Below, piece by piece: positions 1 through 10,749 of a stretch of DNA of 64,000 nucleotides. The DNA comes from Paracyclopina nana (Eukaryota; Arthropoda; Copepoda; Cyclopoida; Cyclopettidae). The notes beneath the pieces are model-generated. The model was not told where the DNA came from. It saw nothing but the letters and a program-made list of their open reading frames with translations, and searched no databases. The stretch is from assembly GCA_019096065.1 (NCBI GenBank), contig JAGUCH010000003.1, forward strand, positions 5,270,001 through 5,334,000. Reading direction: 5' to 3'. Both the position numbers and the translations under genes were made by a program. The first letter of the stretch is position 1. Each line of letters opens with the position of its first letter.

Positions 1-396
1 AATAGCCACATTTGGCTATCTCAGAAAAAAGACTCAAAATAGCCACAAATTGCCAAAAAATAGCCACATTTTTAAGAATTTTCATGATGATAATAATTAT
101 TATGAAAATTTGATCCAATTTTTAGGATTTTTGTTGCTGAAATCAACAGTGAAATGATGATTTTCACCTTTTTTTTGGTTGGCAAAAGATATAAAAAAGT
201 CTGCCGTTTTTGCAAATTCAATTTTTTTCTTAACTTTTTTGCAGAATTTCAAGCGTTTATTAAGTAAAAATATCAAATTTTCGGGCTTTTCAAAAATAGC
301 CACAAATGGCTATGGCTATTCGGCCTAAATTTGCGTAGCCACACATGGGTCAAAAATAGCCACTTTGGCTATAAATAGCCACATCTGGTCACCCTG
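1..396 (-). mobile_element. Partial DNA-transposon end running off the left edge
   Basis: The stretch is built from repeats of AATAGCCACA and its partner TGGCTATT in both orientations. It stops sharply at CTGGTCACCCTG (385-396). Read on the minus strand this is CAGGGTGACCAG, a terminus typical of hAT-like and related cut-and-paste elements. The other end lies outside the window, so family and length cannot be settled. A 67-codon open frame inside it is AT-rich, resembles nothing known and is not called as a gene. Confidence 0.45.
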
Positions 397-879
397 ATCT
401 CAAGACTCAACTCTTGTTTTGTAAACAAGCTTTGACTAAATAACACTCAACACTAGAGTTCTCAACAATAAATCAAGAAGTCAAGTGTATAAGTGGGTCT
501 TGAAATAGGAGATATACTTACTCAGTTGTTGGTACTCAGCTCATTCAATTTTAAAAATGGACATGATCAGTTTGATCGCTGATCAGTCAGACGCGACAGT
601 CATGTAGCTATATTGTGACGTGACCATACTTCAACTGACGGACCAGCTTTTCGTTTTTTGCTTTCAATGATCTGCCTTGCGCTGGCGGGCAAAAGCTCTG
701 ATCTTGGCTTTTCCCTGAAACCTAGTCATCTGGTTTTAAGTTTGTTTTTGTTGCATGGTCATCTGCTGGTCAATCCTGAACACTTTTCTTTGTGTCATGA
801 AGTTACCTTTTTTATTACACTCCATAAACGTCAATATAGAAAGAACAATTTTTGAATGTACTACCTAACCGCAAATCCA

Positions 880-962
880 CCTAAACGCAATCCACTTTTA
901 CGCAAATCTGCTTTTACGCAGTCCACCTAAAAGCAGTCCACTTGAACGCAGTCAACCTGTCC
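880..962. repeat. Degenerate short tandem repeat (ACGCA/TCCAC units)
   Basis: Five to six imperfect units of about 16 bp on the pattern ACGCAGTCCACCTAAA follow one another. The stretch lies in the transposon-rich left flank and has no coding sign. It may be part of a larger repeat whose edges cannot be seen. Confidence 0.5.
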
Positions 963-1042
963 GCATAGTTATTAAACATTCCAAGCTTTTTAGTATGAGT
1001 ACAGACTACAGAGTATGGGATATACTAAAATGCGCAATATGC

Positions 1043-1482
1043 GCCAACGAGGTAACAAGGCTATATTGTTTTTACTAAGGAAATCAAATTGTCACAAATG
1101 CATTCATCAATGACCAGGCGCTAAATGCATTCACCATAATCACCATCTATGCCACAGATGATTTCAATCACTTTTTTGTCACTTTTCAGACCACTTTTTC
1201 TGACCACTTCTCTTGACCTCTTTTGAACAATTGTAGCTAACCACTTGTAATGATCCCTTTTTCTGATCCCTTTCTCTGACACTTTTCTGACTATGACTGC
1301 TTTCTTAGGACACTTTTTCAGACCACTTTCTTGGCTGCGCGCATGTATCCAATTTTACAAAAAAAAATGCAAATTATTAATTTTATATTCTCGGAGCAGA
1401 CTAGAATGTTCCATAGCCAATGAGGTAACAAGGCTATATTGTTTTTACTAAGGAAATCAAATTGTCACAAACGCATTCATCA
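1043..1482 (+). repeat. 67-bp direct duplication (1043-1109 and 1416-1482)
   Basis: About 67 bp starting GCCAACGAGGTAACAAGG recur 373 bp downstream with only a few substitutions. The second copy leads straight into the 15-bp array at 1484. Between the copies lies a degenerate run of TCTGACCACTTTT-like units (about 1170-1335); the same kind of run recurs at 4490-4700. This suggests local duplication inside a repeat family. Confidence 0.6.
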
Positions 1483-1483
1483 C

Positions 1484-1790
1484 GTAGCATATTGTCACAT
1501 AGAACAATGGCCCATAACAAATTGTCCCATAGCAAATTGTCTCATAGCATATTGTCACATGGCAAATTGGCTCATAGCATATTGTCACATGGAATTTTGT
1601 CTCATAGCAAATTGTTCCATAGCAATTTGTCACATAGCATATTGTTCCATAAAAAATTTTCTCAAAGGATTTTGTCTCATAGTGTGACAATTTGTTATGA
1701 GACAATTTGTTATGGAACAATCTGCTTGATGGCTTAATGCTATGAGACAATATTCTATGTGACAATATGCTATGTGACAATAGGGTAATA
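1484..1790. repeat. 15-bp minisatellite array with an internal strand switch
   Basis: Units of 15 bp, such as TCTCATAGCATATTG and TCACATGGCAAATTG, run head to tail to about 1682. The array then flips to the reverse-complement unit (CTATGTGACAATATG) to about 1790. Because 15 is divisible by three, all frames stay open over the array and give five-residue periodic peptides (SHSKL, SHSIL); these open frames are artefacts. The same unit makes up the arrays at 3329 and 3873. Confidence 0.85.
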
Positions 1791-2039
1791 ATAGAAGAGG
1801 CATATTCAGGCTGGTGGTGAGAGGCATAAATTTTGGTTGGTCGCGCTCTGCTGTGCGTTGGGAGGCAATAACTAAAAGTGTTCATAATCTCTGTTCTGAT
1901 TTAATGCTGAATTGGTTTCACAGAAGAAACAAACACTGCTCATCATTTTAAGCTTTTCACTTATATTGAACACCTATTTTTCATCATTAAGAATCAAAGA
2001 TTTTGCCAATTTTTGCAAGAACTATTTGCAACATTGCTA

Positions 2040-3060
2040 CTTTAAGGCTTGCGTTTTCCCAGTTTTTCCGTGCCCGTACAACAACTATAGCATGGCAATC
2101 ATGATTACCAGAAAATTTTGTTTCCTCAACTTATTTCAAGTAATGGCTAATTTGCTGAAAAATTGGCCATTTTTATTGAATCCACACCAGATGAACTTTT
2201 TTGTTTTGAACTCATACAGAGCAGAGCTACAAAAAGTAAGGCTATTTCTTCTGATTTGATCCATCATGCTCAGGTCTGGATATGATGTGACTCATGATCC
2301 AAAATTCCTTGACTTTCATGAATCTTACTCAAAATGGTACCAATCTGTTCCTTGAATCAATTGTGCTGTTACAAGCTCAAAATGAGCACTTTCTTTGCCA
2401 TTTTGTTCCCAACAATTCCAAAAAACGTTTTGTTTACTTTTAGTCAGAAGCGCTATTTTTTCGCAATTGCTACGCGCGCTTACGCGCATGCCAAAGGAAC
2501 AAAAAATTCCGCCCCATCTATTGCATTTTGTTTGTCTTTTGTTCCCTATAGGGAACAAAAGACAAGTATAATGCAATAGATGGTGCTGAATTTTTGGCTG
2601 TCTGGCGTGCATGCGTTCACGCGTTGCAATTGCCGGAAAAATAGCGCATTTGCAAAAACATAAACAAAGCTGTTTTTGCTAATTTAGTTAAACAAGTGGC
2701 AAAGAAAGTGCTCAGATGGTGCTTGTAACACTTAGAATTAAACAAGGAACAGAATGGTACAGATTTGAGCAATTTTCATGTAAGTCAAGGAATTTGGGAT
2801 CATGAGACATATCATATCCAGGCTTGAGCATGATGGATCGAAAATGAGAAAAATGCCTTAGATTACCTTTCTCAATTCTCTTACAGTTCCAAACTAGCAG
2901 GTTCAACTTGAGAGGATTAAATAAAAACAGCCAAGATTTTGACCAAACAGTCAATTCTTTGAGAAAAATATAGCAAAAAGTACTTTCTTGCAATGATGTC
3001 TGCCATGCTGTAGTTTTTGTACTGGCATGAAAAAGCTAAGAAAAGTTGGAAAAAGCCAGC
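2040..3060. mobile_element. Long palindromic (foldback-type) element
   Basis: The sequence is an imperfect palindrome centred at about 2548, in the perfect stretch CCCTATAGGG. Arms of about 500 bp can be followed: the block at 2262-2400 (TCCATCATGCTCAGG onward) returns inverted at 2698-2842, and AGCATGGCAATCATG near 2090 returns inverted near 3000. The arms differ by many substitutions and small gaps, so the element is old. The 15-bp arrays on either side (1484-1682 and 3329-3470) lie in opposite orientation and could be its outer arms, as in Foldback elements whose ends are subrepeats. No transposase frame is visible. Confidence 0.7.
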
Positions 3061-3328
3061 CCAAAAGTAGTAATCAGGCAAAATAGTTTCATGAAACTTA
3101 GGTTAAATGTGGAAATACAAGGCTTGCAAATTAGTCAAACAGTAATAAAGTATATTCAAAATTAGCACATGATATTGGTGACTACATTTTAGGTTTAGTT
3201 ACAAGCAAACTTCTAGAGAAAAGCCATGTTGAGAACTTTAGTCAACCAACGCAAGGCAGATTTTTGACAGCCAAAATTTCAAGGCCGGCCCGCCAGTTGG
3301 ATTATGGCTTTTCTAATTGTTCCCTATA

Positions 3329-3470
3329 AGCTATGTGACAATATGCTATGTGACAATAAGCTATGTGACAATATGCTATGGGCCATTGTGCTATGGGACA
3401 ATTTGCTATGAGACAATTTGCTATGTGACAATATGCTATGAGACAATTTGCCATGGGACAATTTGCTAGT
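3329..3470 (+). repeat. 15-bp minisatellite array, second copy
   Basis: Nine or so units of CTATGTGACAATATG and close variants run head to tail. The orientation is opposite to the first half of the array at 1484, which fits the outer arm of the palindromic element centred near 2548. Confidence 0.85.
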
Positions 3471-3872
3471 ACCCCTCATAAAATCAAAAGGGCTTTCGTT
3501 TTCTATTTCATAAGCTAATCGCTAGAACGGCCAGGAAAGGAGATATTGAGTGCCAAACTTTATATCAAATTGTTACAAATGTTTTGATACTTGAGAAATT
3601 GTCCCTCTGTATCTCTTTTCCTGGTCATCCTTGCAACTTGCTTATGAAATTAAAAAAGTTAGATCTTTGGGTCTTTGGGCTTTGCAGTGCATGATACCAA
3701 TAAAACGAAGCGGCACTGAGCTAGAAGTTTTTCAAAGTTTTATGTTACGGGAAGCGCCAGGCCAGGATTTTATAACTACCCTTCAACAAACCCTTAGGAT
3801 ATAAGCTTTCAGAAAATAAATAGGTTTTGGGGTGGTTGTGAAGTCTAGGTTAGGTTTCCTCTCAAGTCAAAG

Positions 3873-4170
3873 TGGCTATGAGACAATTTGCTGTGAGACA
3901 ATTTGCAATGAGACAATTTGCTATTTGACAATAAGCTATGTGACAATTTGCTATTTGACAATAAGCTATGTGACAATATGCTATGAGACAATTTGCCACG
4001 GGACAATTTGCTATGGGCCATTGTGCTATGTGACATTATGCTATGTGACAGATGCCTATGTGACAAATCCCTATGTGACAATATGCTATGAGACCAAATG
4101 AAATGAGACCATTTCCTATGGGACAATATGCTATGTGACAATTTGCCATGAGACATTATGCCATGTGACA
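3873..4170 (+). repeat. 15-bp minisatellite array, third copy
   Basis: About 19 units of the pattern CTATGAGACAATTTG lie in the plus orientation, separated from the previous array by about 400 bp of unrelated DNA. Open frames across it on both strands are low-complexity artefacts of the 15-bp period. Confidence 0.85.
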
Positions 4171-4278
4171 CTGAGCATAGGCCAATCCAGCAGGGTATAT
4201 TACTGGATGCTTAAAGAATGTTAGTTTATAAGGCTTAGTGATACTTATAATGGGACATTATGATATGTGACGGGAAAC

Positions 4279-4475
4279 CGTACTTTGATCTACGTTTTAC
4301 ACTGGTGTGTAGATCAAAGTACTCAGGTAAAGATATTACCAAAAAATTCAACATAGTCCTTAAAACGACGCCAGTAGATCATAAAACAGACGCCAGTAGA
4401 TCATAAAACAGACGCCAGTAGACCTAAACATGTAGATTTTAAAACGGACCCCTTTTTAGATCAAAGTACTGGTAC
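4279..4475. mobile_element. Small inverted-repeat element with 22-bp tandem repeats inside
   Basis: The left end reads CCGTACTTTGATCTA and the right end is its inverse, TAGATCAAAGTACTGG near 4455. A further inverted copy at 4309-4321 makes a hairpin with the left end. Inside, the 22-bp unit GACGCCAGTAGATCATAAAA(CA) is repeated about 2.7 times (4367-4424). It looks like a short non-autonomous element with no coding capacity. The exact outer borders and any target duplication are unclear. Confidence 0.5.
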
Positions 4476-5255
4476 CCCCCGGAACCGGTTCTTGGTCAAC
4501 TTTCTGACCACTTCCTCTAACCAATTTTCTTTTACCACTTTCTCTAATCACTAAGGACACCTTTGAGACCACTTTTCAAGCAACTTTACTTACCAGTGAC
4601 CACTTATCTGACCACTGCACTTGTCTGACTAGTGACCACTTTTCTGACCAGTGACCACGTATCTGACCACTTTTCGTATCATTTTTCTGTCCAAATCTTC
4701 TGACCTTCTGACCAACCACTCTACCTACTAATTTTCACTGACTGGAAATCTTGGGTCCACTATTTTCTGACATTTTCTTACCTCCAGTAATAATTATATG
4801 CTTAATCAAAAATACATATATTCATTGAATATTTGAAATTGATTGAAATGCAGATCTTCTGGATGAAACCGCTTGTTTGATAACTTGCTCCTATTATCAA
4901 ATCTCCATCTTGTGAGCATAGCCTTATTCTGGTTAATCAAAACGGCTCCAAATATAGATGAATTTTGCCACAAGAACATTTATTAAGCCAAGATGCTTTG
5001 GCTACTATAAATGATTGATGACATCGACAAAGCCCAGGTGCAGAATTTCTTCGAATTTCGGATTTCCTACTCTGACATTTTCTGGATTTCCCAAAAAACC
5101 CACTTAGCATTTACTGAGACAGATGACTTCTCCTCACTACTCATTTGCAATTTAGTATTGAGAGTTTTTGAGACACAAGTGCCAACAGTTTGACAATTTC
5201 CTTTCGAGCTCAAGCAACTCAACCTTTAGCCAAAGCCCAAGCTTGTTTCACAACC

Positions 5256-5290
5256 TATATACTCTTTCTTATGGTGGTCATTGTTCAGTA
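5256..5290 (+). promoter_or_regulatory. TATA box and TCAGT initiator
   Basis: TATATAC begins at 5256, and the initiator TTCAGT has its A at 5287, 31 bp downstream. This is the standard spacing for an RNA polymerase II core promoter, and TCAGT is the arthropod initiator consensus. Transcription from A5287 would put the ATG at 5306 only 19 bases in, which supports that start for the protease gene. Confidence 0.75.
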
Positions 5291-5305
5291 GTCAGAGCGG
5301 GCAAC

Positions 5306-6564
5306 ATGTTATTATCATTACTTATGTTCTTTTTCATTTGCTTCCATCATGCTTCAACTTGGTCCTACACAGACTGTGGTAACGATAAAAAAGCAAATTC
5401 AAGCGGTCTTGTTGCTAATGCGTTTTGCAAGGTTTTGACCCGCTTTTAATGGATTTTCAAATGAATGCAAGGGACGGCTTCGATTCCTTTCTGCCAGTAA
5501 GTAATTTGTCACCATTGAACTTCTGAATTTATTTGGACCCTTCTGCAGCCTTTTGAGATCGGTGACGGAGTGCCTGCAAATAGGTCTTTGTTTTACCAGG
5601 TGTCAGTCAGGCTAATGAGCAATCATATTTGTGGCGGAACGATAATTGACGATAATTTTGTGTTGTCTGCAGCTCATTGCTTCCAGCCTGGAGTCTCCCT
5701 CGAATTGTATCAAATTCTCGCAGGAGCTCATGCCTTTAATGATGATGCACCTCAGCAGGTAAGAAAGATCTAAGCATCTCTTCATTTTTTTCTTAATTTA
5801 CTCGGCGTAGACCTCTGGCATTGCCAAAATTCACTTCTACCATGGCTACAAAGGGAACAAGGCTTTCAACTACTCAGTTGACCTAAACAACGATATAGTT
5901 TTGATTGAGTTGATATCTCCATTTAAATTCAATTCATATGTGAACAAAGCATGTCTACCCAGCATGGAATATGACTTTATGGGGAAAACAGCTCTTGTGA
6001 GTGGTTGGGGAGCTTTGGGAGAGGATACAGATGACACCCCTAATGAGCTTCAAATGGCGAGGGTTACTGTTATAGGCCTTGAAGAGTGTGCTCGATATTA
6101 TCCTCTTGAAATTACCAAGGCAATGGTTTGTGCTAAAAGCCACATATCCGCTTCTTGCAAGGGAGATTCTGGAGGCCCTTTAGCAATTATACATGATAGT
6201 AAGACAGTTTTACTTGGCATTACGAGTTGGGGCAAGGATTGTGGCAACCGAGACTATCCAGGTGTATACACTAACGTCTCTGACTTCCTGGACTTCATTG
6301 TGGGAACAATGGTAAAATGCAATTTTAATTGACAATTTAAAAAAATGTTCTTACTTGGAAAAATTATTTCGTCCTTTTTTCCTACAGGAGGGTTTGGTAC
6401 TAAAAGAACCCTCACATGCAGATATCAGTTGTGCCGATGACATAAAATACAAGGACAACTTTTGCGACGATGAGAATAACACTGAACAGTGTGGTTATGA
6501 CGGAGGAGATTGCTGCGGGTTCATCAACGCATTGAGGTGCCAAGAGTGTACTTGTAAGCAATGA
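5306..6564 (+). CDS. Secreted chymotrypsin-family serine protease with a C-terminal LNR domain
   Basis: Five exons (5306-5378, 5432-5496, 5549-5758, 5811-6311, 6388-6564) join in phase to about 341 codons. A hydrophobic signal peptide (MLLSLLMFFFICFHHAS) is followed by a short pro-region and the protease domain. The triad is visible: His in LSAAHC, Asp in LNNDIVLIE, Ser in CKGDSGGP. The specificity-pocket residue six before the Ser is Ala, not Asp, so it is not a classic trypsin. The usual IVGG start appears as IGDG, preceded by Glu rather than Arg/Lys, so activation must differ or be absent. The last exon adds a Lin12/Notch repeat (CDDENN, CGYDGGDCC), an unusual partner for this fold. AATAAA lies at 6613. 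A role in extracellular proteolysis is inferred; the physiological substrate is unknown. Confidence 0.9.
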
Positions 6565-6735
6565 CAAAATAATACTTGCATGACGCGAACTTCCTTACTT
6601 GACAATTTATTGAATAAACTAATTGGACATAACTTAATCTACGTTTTCATGAAGAAAAAGGATAGGATTGGAATGCGAGGATACATTCGAAAGGGTTTAA
6701 TTTAATCATTGCTAACATGCTTGCAACTGGCGAGA

Positions 6736-7172
6736 TCAAGACATGAATTTATCTGGAATGTCCATTAAGCTTTTTCTCCCTGAGGGTCCTGATGAAGTTG
6801 GGCCTGTGTAGTAAGGGCTGAAAACTTTTCCTCTATGATTGTACACATAGAAACTGGGCCTATTCCCAACGGAATCCCAACTTTTCGCACTCAACTCTAT
6901 GGATGCACGAATTTCACGGAACTCGCCAGCTATGTTCAGCACAGACACCATTGCCAAGACAAGTCCAAAAAGTGTCTGGATTGTTATATCAAGCGGAAGT
7001 GCAAGCCCCTCGGAGCTCCTGAAAAGCACACTACTGGAGATACACTGCATTTTAAACTAGGAATCCATTACCTCGTCGCAGATCGCCATTCAGTCACTGA
7101 ATAAGCAGCATGGAATAAAACTGCCATAGCCAAAAACAGCATGACTCGAAAAATGGAGCCTCTTTGTCCCAT
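6736..7172 (-). CDS. EMC5/MMGT1: ER membrane protein complex subunit 5 (membrane magnesium transporter 1)
   Basis: Two exons (7072-7172, 6736-7018) join through a 53-bp intron to 127 codons, about the family length (131 in human). The N-terminal segment FRVMLFLAMAVLFHAAYS is the first membrane helix. The second exon carries the hallmark motifs LPLDITIQTL, NIAGEF and PSFYVYNHRGKVF. EMC5 is a core subunit of the ER complex that inserts tail-anchored and multipass proteins; the Mg transport claim for the family is older and less firm. The ATG at 7172 is directly preceded by a strong acceptor (CCCTTCTTTTCCAG). It lies 107 bp downstream of the HBS1L stop on the same strand, which points to trans-splicing or a 5'UTR intron. 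Confidence 0.93.
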
Positions 7173-7279
7173 CTGGAAAAGAAGGGAGAGATGTTTTACC
7201 CTCATGTAATTATTGGTGGAAAAATGATTATGTTTTGTGTGGCTCATATTTTTTTCATGTATATAATAATCTCATATTA

Positions 7280-9699
7280 TCAAAAGGTCTCCGTGACCAT
7301 TCCAGCTGCGATTGTTTTTCCTCCGGTTCTTAGCATAAATCTGCCCAGTTCCTTGACATTCGTATACAAATCCAGGCAAACAGGAACTTCAGTGACAACT
7401 TCCACCATTGCATTGTTTCCTTTGGTCAAAAGCCTGGGCTTTTTGGCATTCAGGGCCACTTCTCCAGTAGTTTTGTCGAGGAGACCCAGAATCTTTTTCA
7501 CTGTGGCAGCCACTTGGACACTGCCGTAATGGAGAATGCATTGATAGCCTTTAGTGATGGGTATGTCGACACCAAAAACAACAATCTGTAACAAAGCATA
7601 ATTCTTTGAGTAAATGGTGGTCACGTTCATCTACAAAATTAACTGACCTTAGCTTTGAAATGTCTAGTAACAGGCAAAGGAGCTGATGGGTCTACCACAA
7701 CAGACCCAGCACTGACAGAAGCTGTGGCATCAATTGATGTTAAAATGAGGCTGACATGCTCGCCAGCGAAAGCAATGCCCTCCATGATTGCTAATCCCTC
7801 AGCATTCTCGATGCTTTTAACTGTGGCAATTTCATTGACAGGTTGCACCAACACTCTGTCATTGGCCATAACAAACCCTGACTCTATACGACCAGCCAAC
7901 GCAATTCCGGATGCAGTGTTTGGCTTGAACACATCTGACGCTGCCATCCGGAATGGCTTTTCAAACAGCCTCACAGGAGGCTTAAGTTTGTCAATTGCCT
8001 CTACCAGGGTGGGGCCAGCGTACCACTTGATAATGTTGTTATTCTTTGATAGATTCTCTCCAGTGAGCCCAGACACTGGGACATAGCTGATGTCAGTGTC
8101 ACGGAAACCCACCGAAGACTTCAAGAACTGCTTCAGCTTGTCAACAATCTCGTCAAACCTACTCTGAGACCAGTCCACTGTGTCGAGCTTGTTCACCGCA
8201 ACAATCAGCTGGCTCACGCCCAAGCTTCTGACAAGTACAGCATGCTCACGGGTTTGACCTCCTGACTCAAATCCGGCCTCAAATTCACCCCGAGCAGCGT
8301 TCACAACCATCACAGCAACATCGGCCTGCAATAAACGAGCATGATATATTAGCAACAAATCAATCAGACAAAAATGGATCTGACCTGATAAGCCCCAGAA
8401 ATCATGTTGGGTATGAAATCACGATGACCAGGAGCGTCCAGAAGCCGGACACTTTTGTTAGGCGTTTCAAAAAAGTTTTGTCCCACGTCCATGGTGATTC
8501 CTCGATTTCGCTCCTCTGCTGTTTCATCTAGTACCCATGCATAGGCAAAGCTCTGTTTGCCTAGCTTTCGTGAATCAACTTCGTACTTGTGCATCACTTT
8601 TGAGCTAACTTGACCAAGCTCTACGAGCAAATGGCCCATGAGAGTGGACTTGCCAGAGTCGACATGGCCAACGACAACAAGATTGATTAAATCCTTCCTT
8701 GAGCCAGCATGGATTCTTTTAAACTCGTCAACTGGATTGACTTTGTTTTTGCGCATTTTCACGTTGGACCTTAACAAAGAAGAACAACAATCATTACAAA
8801 TATCAATATTGAATGTTTTTAAATTTACCCTGGGGTAGAGACGGTTGGAGAGGGACTTCTCGATCGAATATCTAGCCTTGTTGCTTTCTTTACAGGTAAA
8901 GTGTTTGGTGTGGTGAAAACTTCATCGCTAACAATGGGAATTTTCTGAGGCTTCATTGCTGTTAGTGGCTCTGGAGTAGGTTTTGGAACTGTCATGCTTA
9001 TTGCAGGAACGATTGGGGCCATAGCTGATGCTCCGAGAGGCTCCGGTGTCTCGTTAGGAGGAGGGCTGGATCTTGTTGGTTTGGGCTTCATTTTAGTCCG
9101 CTTGACTTCTTCCTTTCGACCGCCGCCAATGGGGCTGTTCAAAAGAGTTCCAAGGGCAGACTCTTTGTTGAACTCACACTTGATGATAGTCTCCTTAACT
9201 ATTACAATAGAAAATTAGCATCCACACAAAATGTCGAGAAAATGGCTTACTTTGAATTTCAGGAATCGTATCTCCAACAATATCAAGGATATAATCAAGA
9301 CATTCTGCAAGCTTCTGAGCCTCTTCAGCGTCAAGAGCTTCGACCAAAGAACTTCCTGAAGGATGCCTATGACTGAAAAAAAGACCTTATTATAAAAATA
9401 GCTTCATAAGGCGCATGGCTTCCTTACCCTCCCTCATGAGAAGACAGTGAAGACGAATCGTCCGAATCGGCTTCGTTTCCAGCGTCTTCGTTTTCTTCAG
9501 GCACGGAAGAAACCGAGTTGGTTCTGCCAAAGAATTGGGTGAGCTTTGGAGTATTTCCGCCCCTGCGGAACATGTATTCCTGCTCAACCGATTTGGACAA
9601 CGCGACTTCATCTGTGTACGAAGAGGCAAAACTGGACCCATATTCCTCTTCTTCAAAGTCGTCCGTGTCCATGTTGTGGAAATCGCGATGGCGAGACAT
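7280..9699 (-). CDS. HBS1L: HBS1-like translational GTPase (ribosome rescue factor)
   Basis: Six exons (9428-9699, 9251-9372, 8829-9198, 8385-8769, 7648-8325, 7280-7585) join in phase to 710 codons (human 684). The N-terminus MSRHRDFHN and the acidic stretch after it are typical of HBS1. A Pro/Ser-rich linker follows, then an EF1-alpha-like GTPase: GHVDSGKST (P-loop), RGITMDVG (switch I), DAPGH (G3) and NKLD (G4). The beta-barrel domains end in [19 protein letters not shown]1 with Pelota (Dom34) recognises stalled ribosomes in no-go and non-stop decay. Introns are 51-62 bp. EMC5 follows 107 bp downstream on the same strand. Confidence 0.95.
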
Positions 9700-10286
9700 C
9701 TTGGAGAGTTCTCACTTCCGTTATTCAAAGATCTTGAGCTACACACTCATGTTGTTGGCATTACACAGATTTTTTAAAAGGCTTCTTGAAATTGTTTTGA
9801 AATGTATCGACTCCAAGGTCGATCTGGAAAATTTGAATTTTTAAGTAACCATTTAAAGCTCATTGGCGTAAACTCAAAGCATGGGATAGCCTTTAATTTA
9901 ATGTCGTATAAAAATAAGTGTCTAAATTAATTTATCAAACAATAAAATAAAATAATGAAAGCTAATTATTTTTGTTTGAGCCCTTGGAACTAAAGATCGG
10001 TTCTATTTGGTAGAGTCGACTCGGCTGACCACATCGCTTCCAGGCATAAATGTTCCCACAATAGCTTAAATTCAAGTGAAGCTAGTGAAGCCAAGCATGT
10101 TTACAATGTTTTATATTTTATTCAGTTCTTTGGAGGGGGTCCAGCTTTTATTACAAAACTTGACATTTAAAAGGAAAACTGAAAAGTGTGTTAAATTGAC
10201 TAGGGTAAACAAAAAAATGTCTGGTAGCTCCTCAGTGTAGTGCCCCATTGTTTGTACCTGCTGATGCTGCTGGCCTGAGCAGGACA
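9700..10286. other. Divergent intergenic region HBS1L / COA8
   Basis: This 590-bp spacer separates two head-to-head genes and should hold both promoters. It is AT-rich around 9890-9970. No TATA/initiator pair, repeat or gene stands out. An open frame reaching left from COA8 starts at a TTG and is not used; the first in-frame ATG is at 10287. Confidence 0.5.
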
Positions 10287-10739
10287 ATGATGGTGTGGAT
10301 GCGGTCACAGCCCCTGCCACTGCACGTTTGTCAACGAGGCCTCCATAATCACAACCTGGTCGGCCCCTCTGATCCGGTGACAAATCTGCGCCCAATTCGA
10401 TTTCAAGAACGCCCTGGAGAGTCCATACGCGAGAAGAGGTTGCGGGAGCTGAGGACAGAGGCTCAGGAGTTTCACCGGGCTTTTTGGTTGAAACATAACA
10501 CCCATTTTGCTCAAGCTCGAAAGGAGTTTGTCGAAAAAGTTCTGGCCGAAAGATACCCAGAGAGCAAGGCTGGCGGCCTTAAAACGGTGACTGCGGACGA
10601 AATGTCTGCATTTTATAAGGGCTTCCTGGACGAAAACTGGAAGCGCCATTTGAACTACAACCTTGAGTGGCAAAAGCGCAACTTTACCATCGTCGCCTTG
10701 GCGCTTCGATGCAAAGTAGAGAAGATCGTAAAAGTTTAG
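10287..10739 (+). CDS. COA8: Cytochrome c oxidase assembly factor 8 (APOPT1 family)
   Basis: A single exon of 150 codons starts at the ATG pair 10287/10290. The N-terminus is basic and lacks acidic residues (MMVWMRSQPLPLHVCQRG), as expected of a mitochondrial presequence. The family core follows: VGPSDPVTNLRPI, LRELRTEAQEFHRAFW, and near the end DEMSAFYKGFL and YNLEWQKRNFTI, all matching vertebrate COA8 in order. COA8 promotes or protects assembly of complex IV in the mitochondrial matrix. The stop codon is only 10 bp before the Deltex ATG on the same strand, so the two may share a transcript. Confidence 0.9.
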   Translation: MMVWMRSQPLPLHVCQRGLHNHNLVGPSDPVTNLRPIRFQERPGESIREKRLRELRTEAQEFHRAFWLKHNTHFAQARKEFVEKVLAERYPESKAGGLKTVTADEMSAFYKGFLDENWKRHLNYNLEWQKRNFTIVALALRCKVEKIVKV

Positions 10740-10749
10740 CGCGGTTATA

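Noticed and set aside
1439-1885. Long open frames on both strands coding for SHSKL/SHSIL-type periodic peptides
   Set aside because: They are a by-product of a 15-bp tandem unit, which keeps every frame open; no start context, splice sites or codon bias.
2325-2993. Open frames of 80-95 codons within the palindromic element
   Set aside because: They mirror each other across the palindrome and show no transposase or other domain.
3329-4171. CRISPR-like arrays
   Set aside because: Units are contiguous 15-bp repeats without unique spacers, in a eukaryotic genome.
7655-8086. 143-codon plus-strand frame
   Set aside because: It is antisense to the HBS1L GTPase exons, which have strong family evidence.
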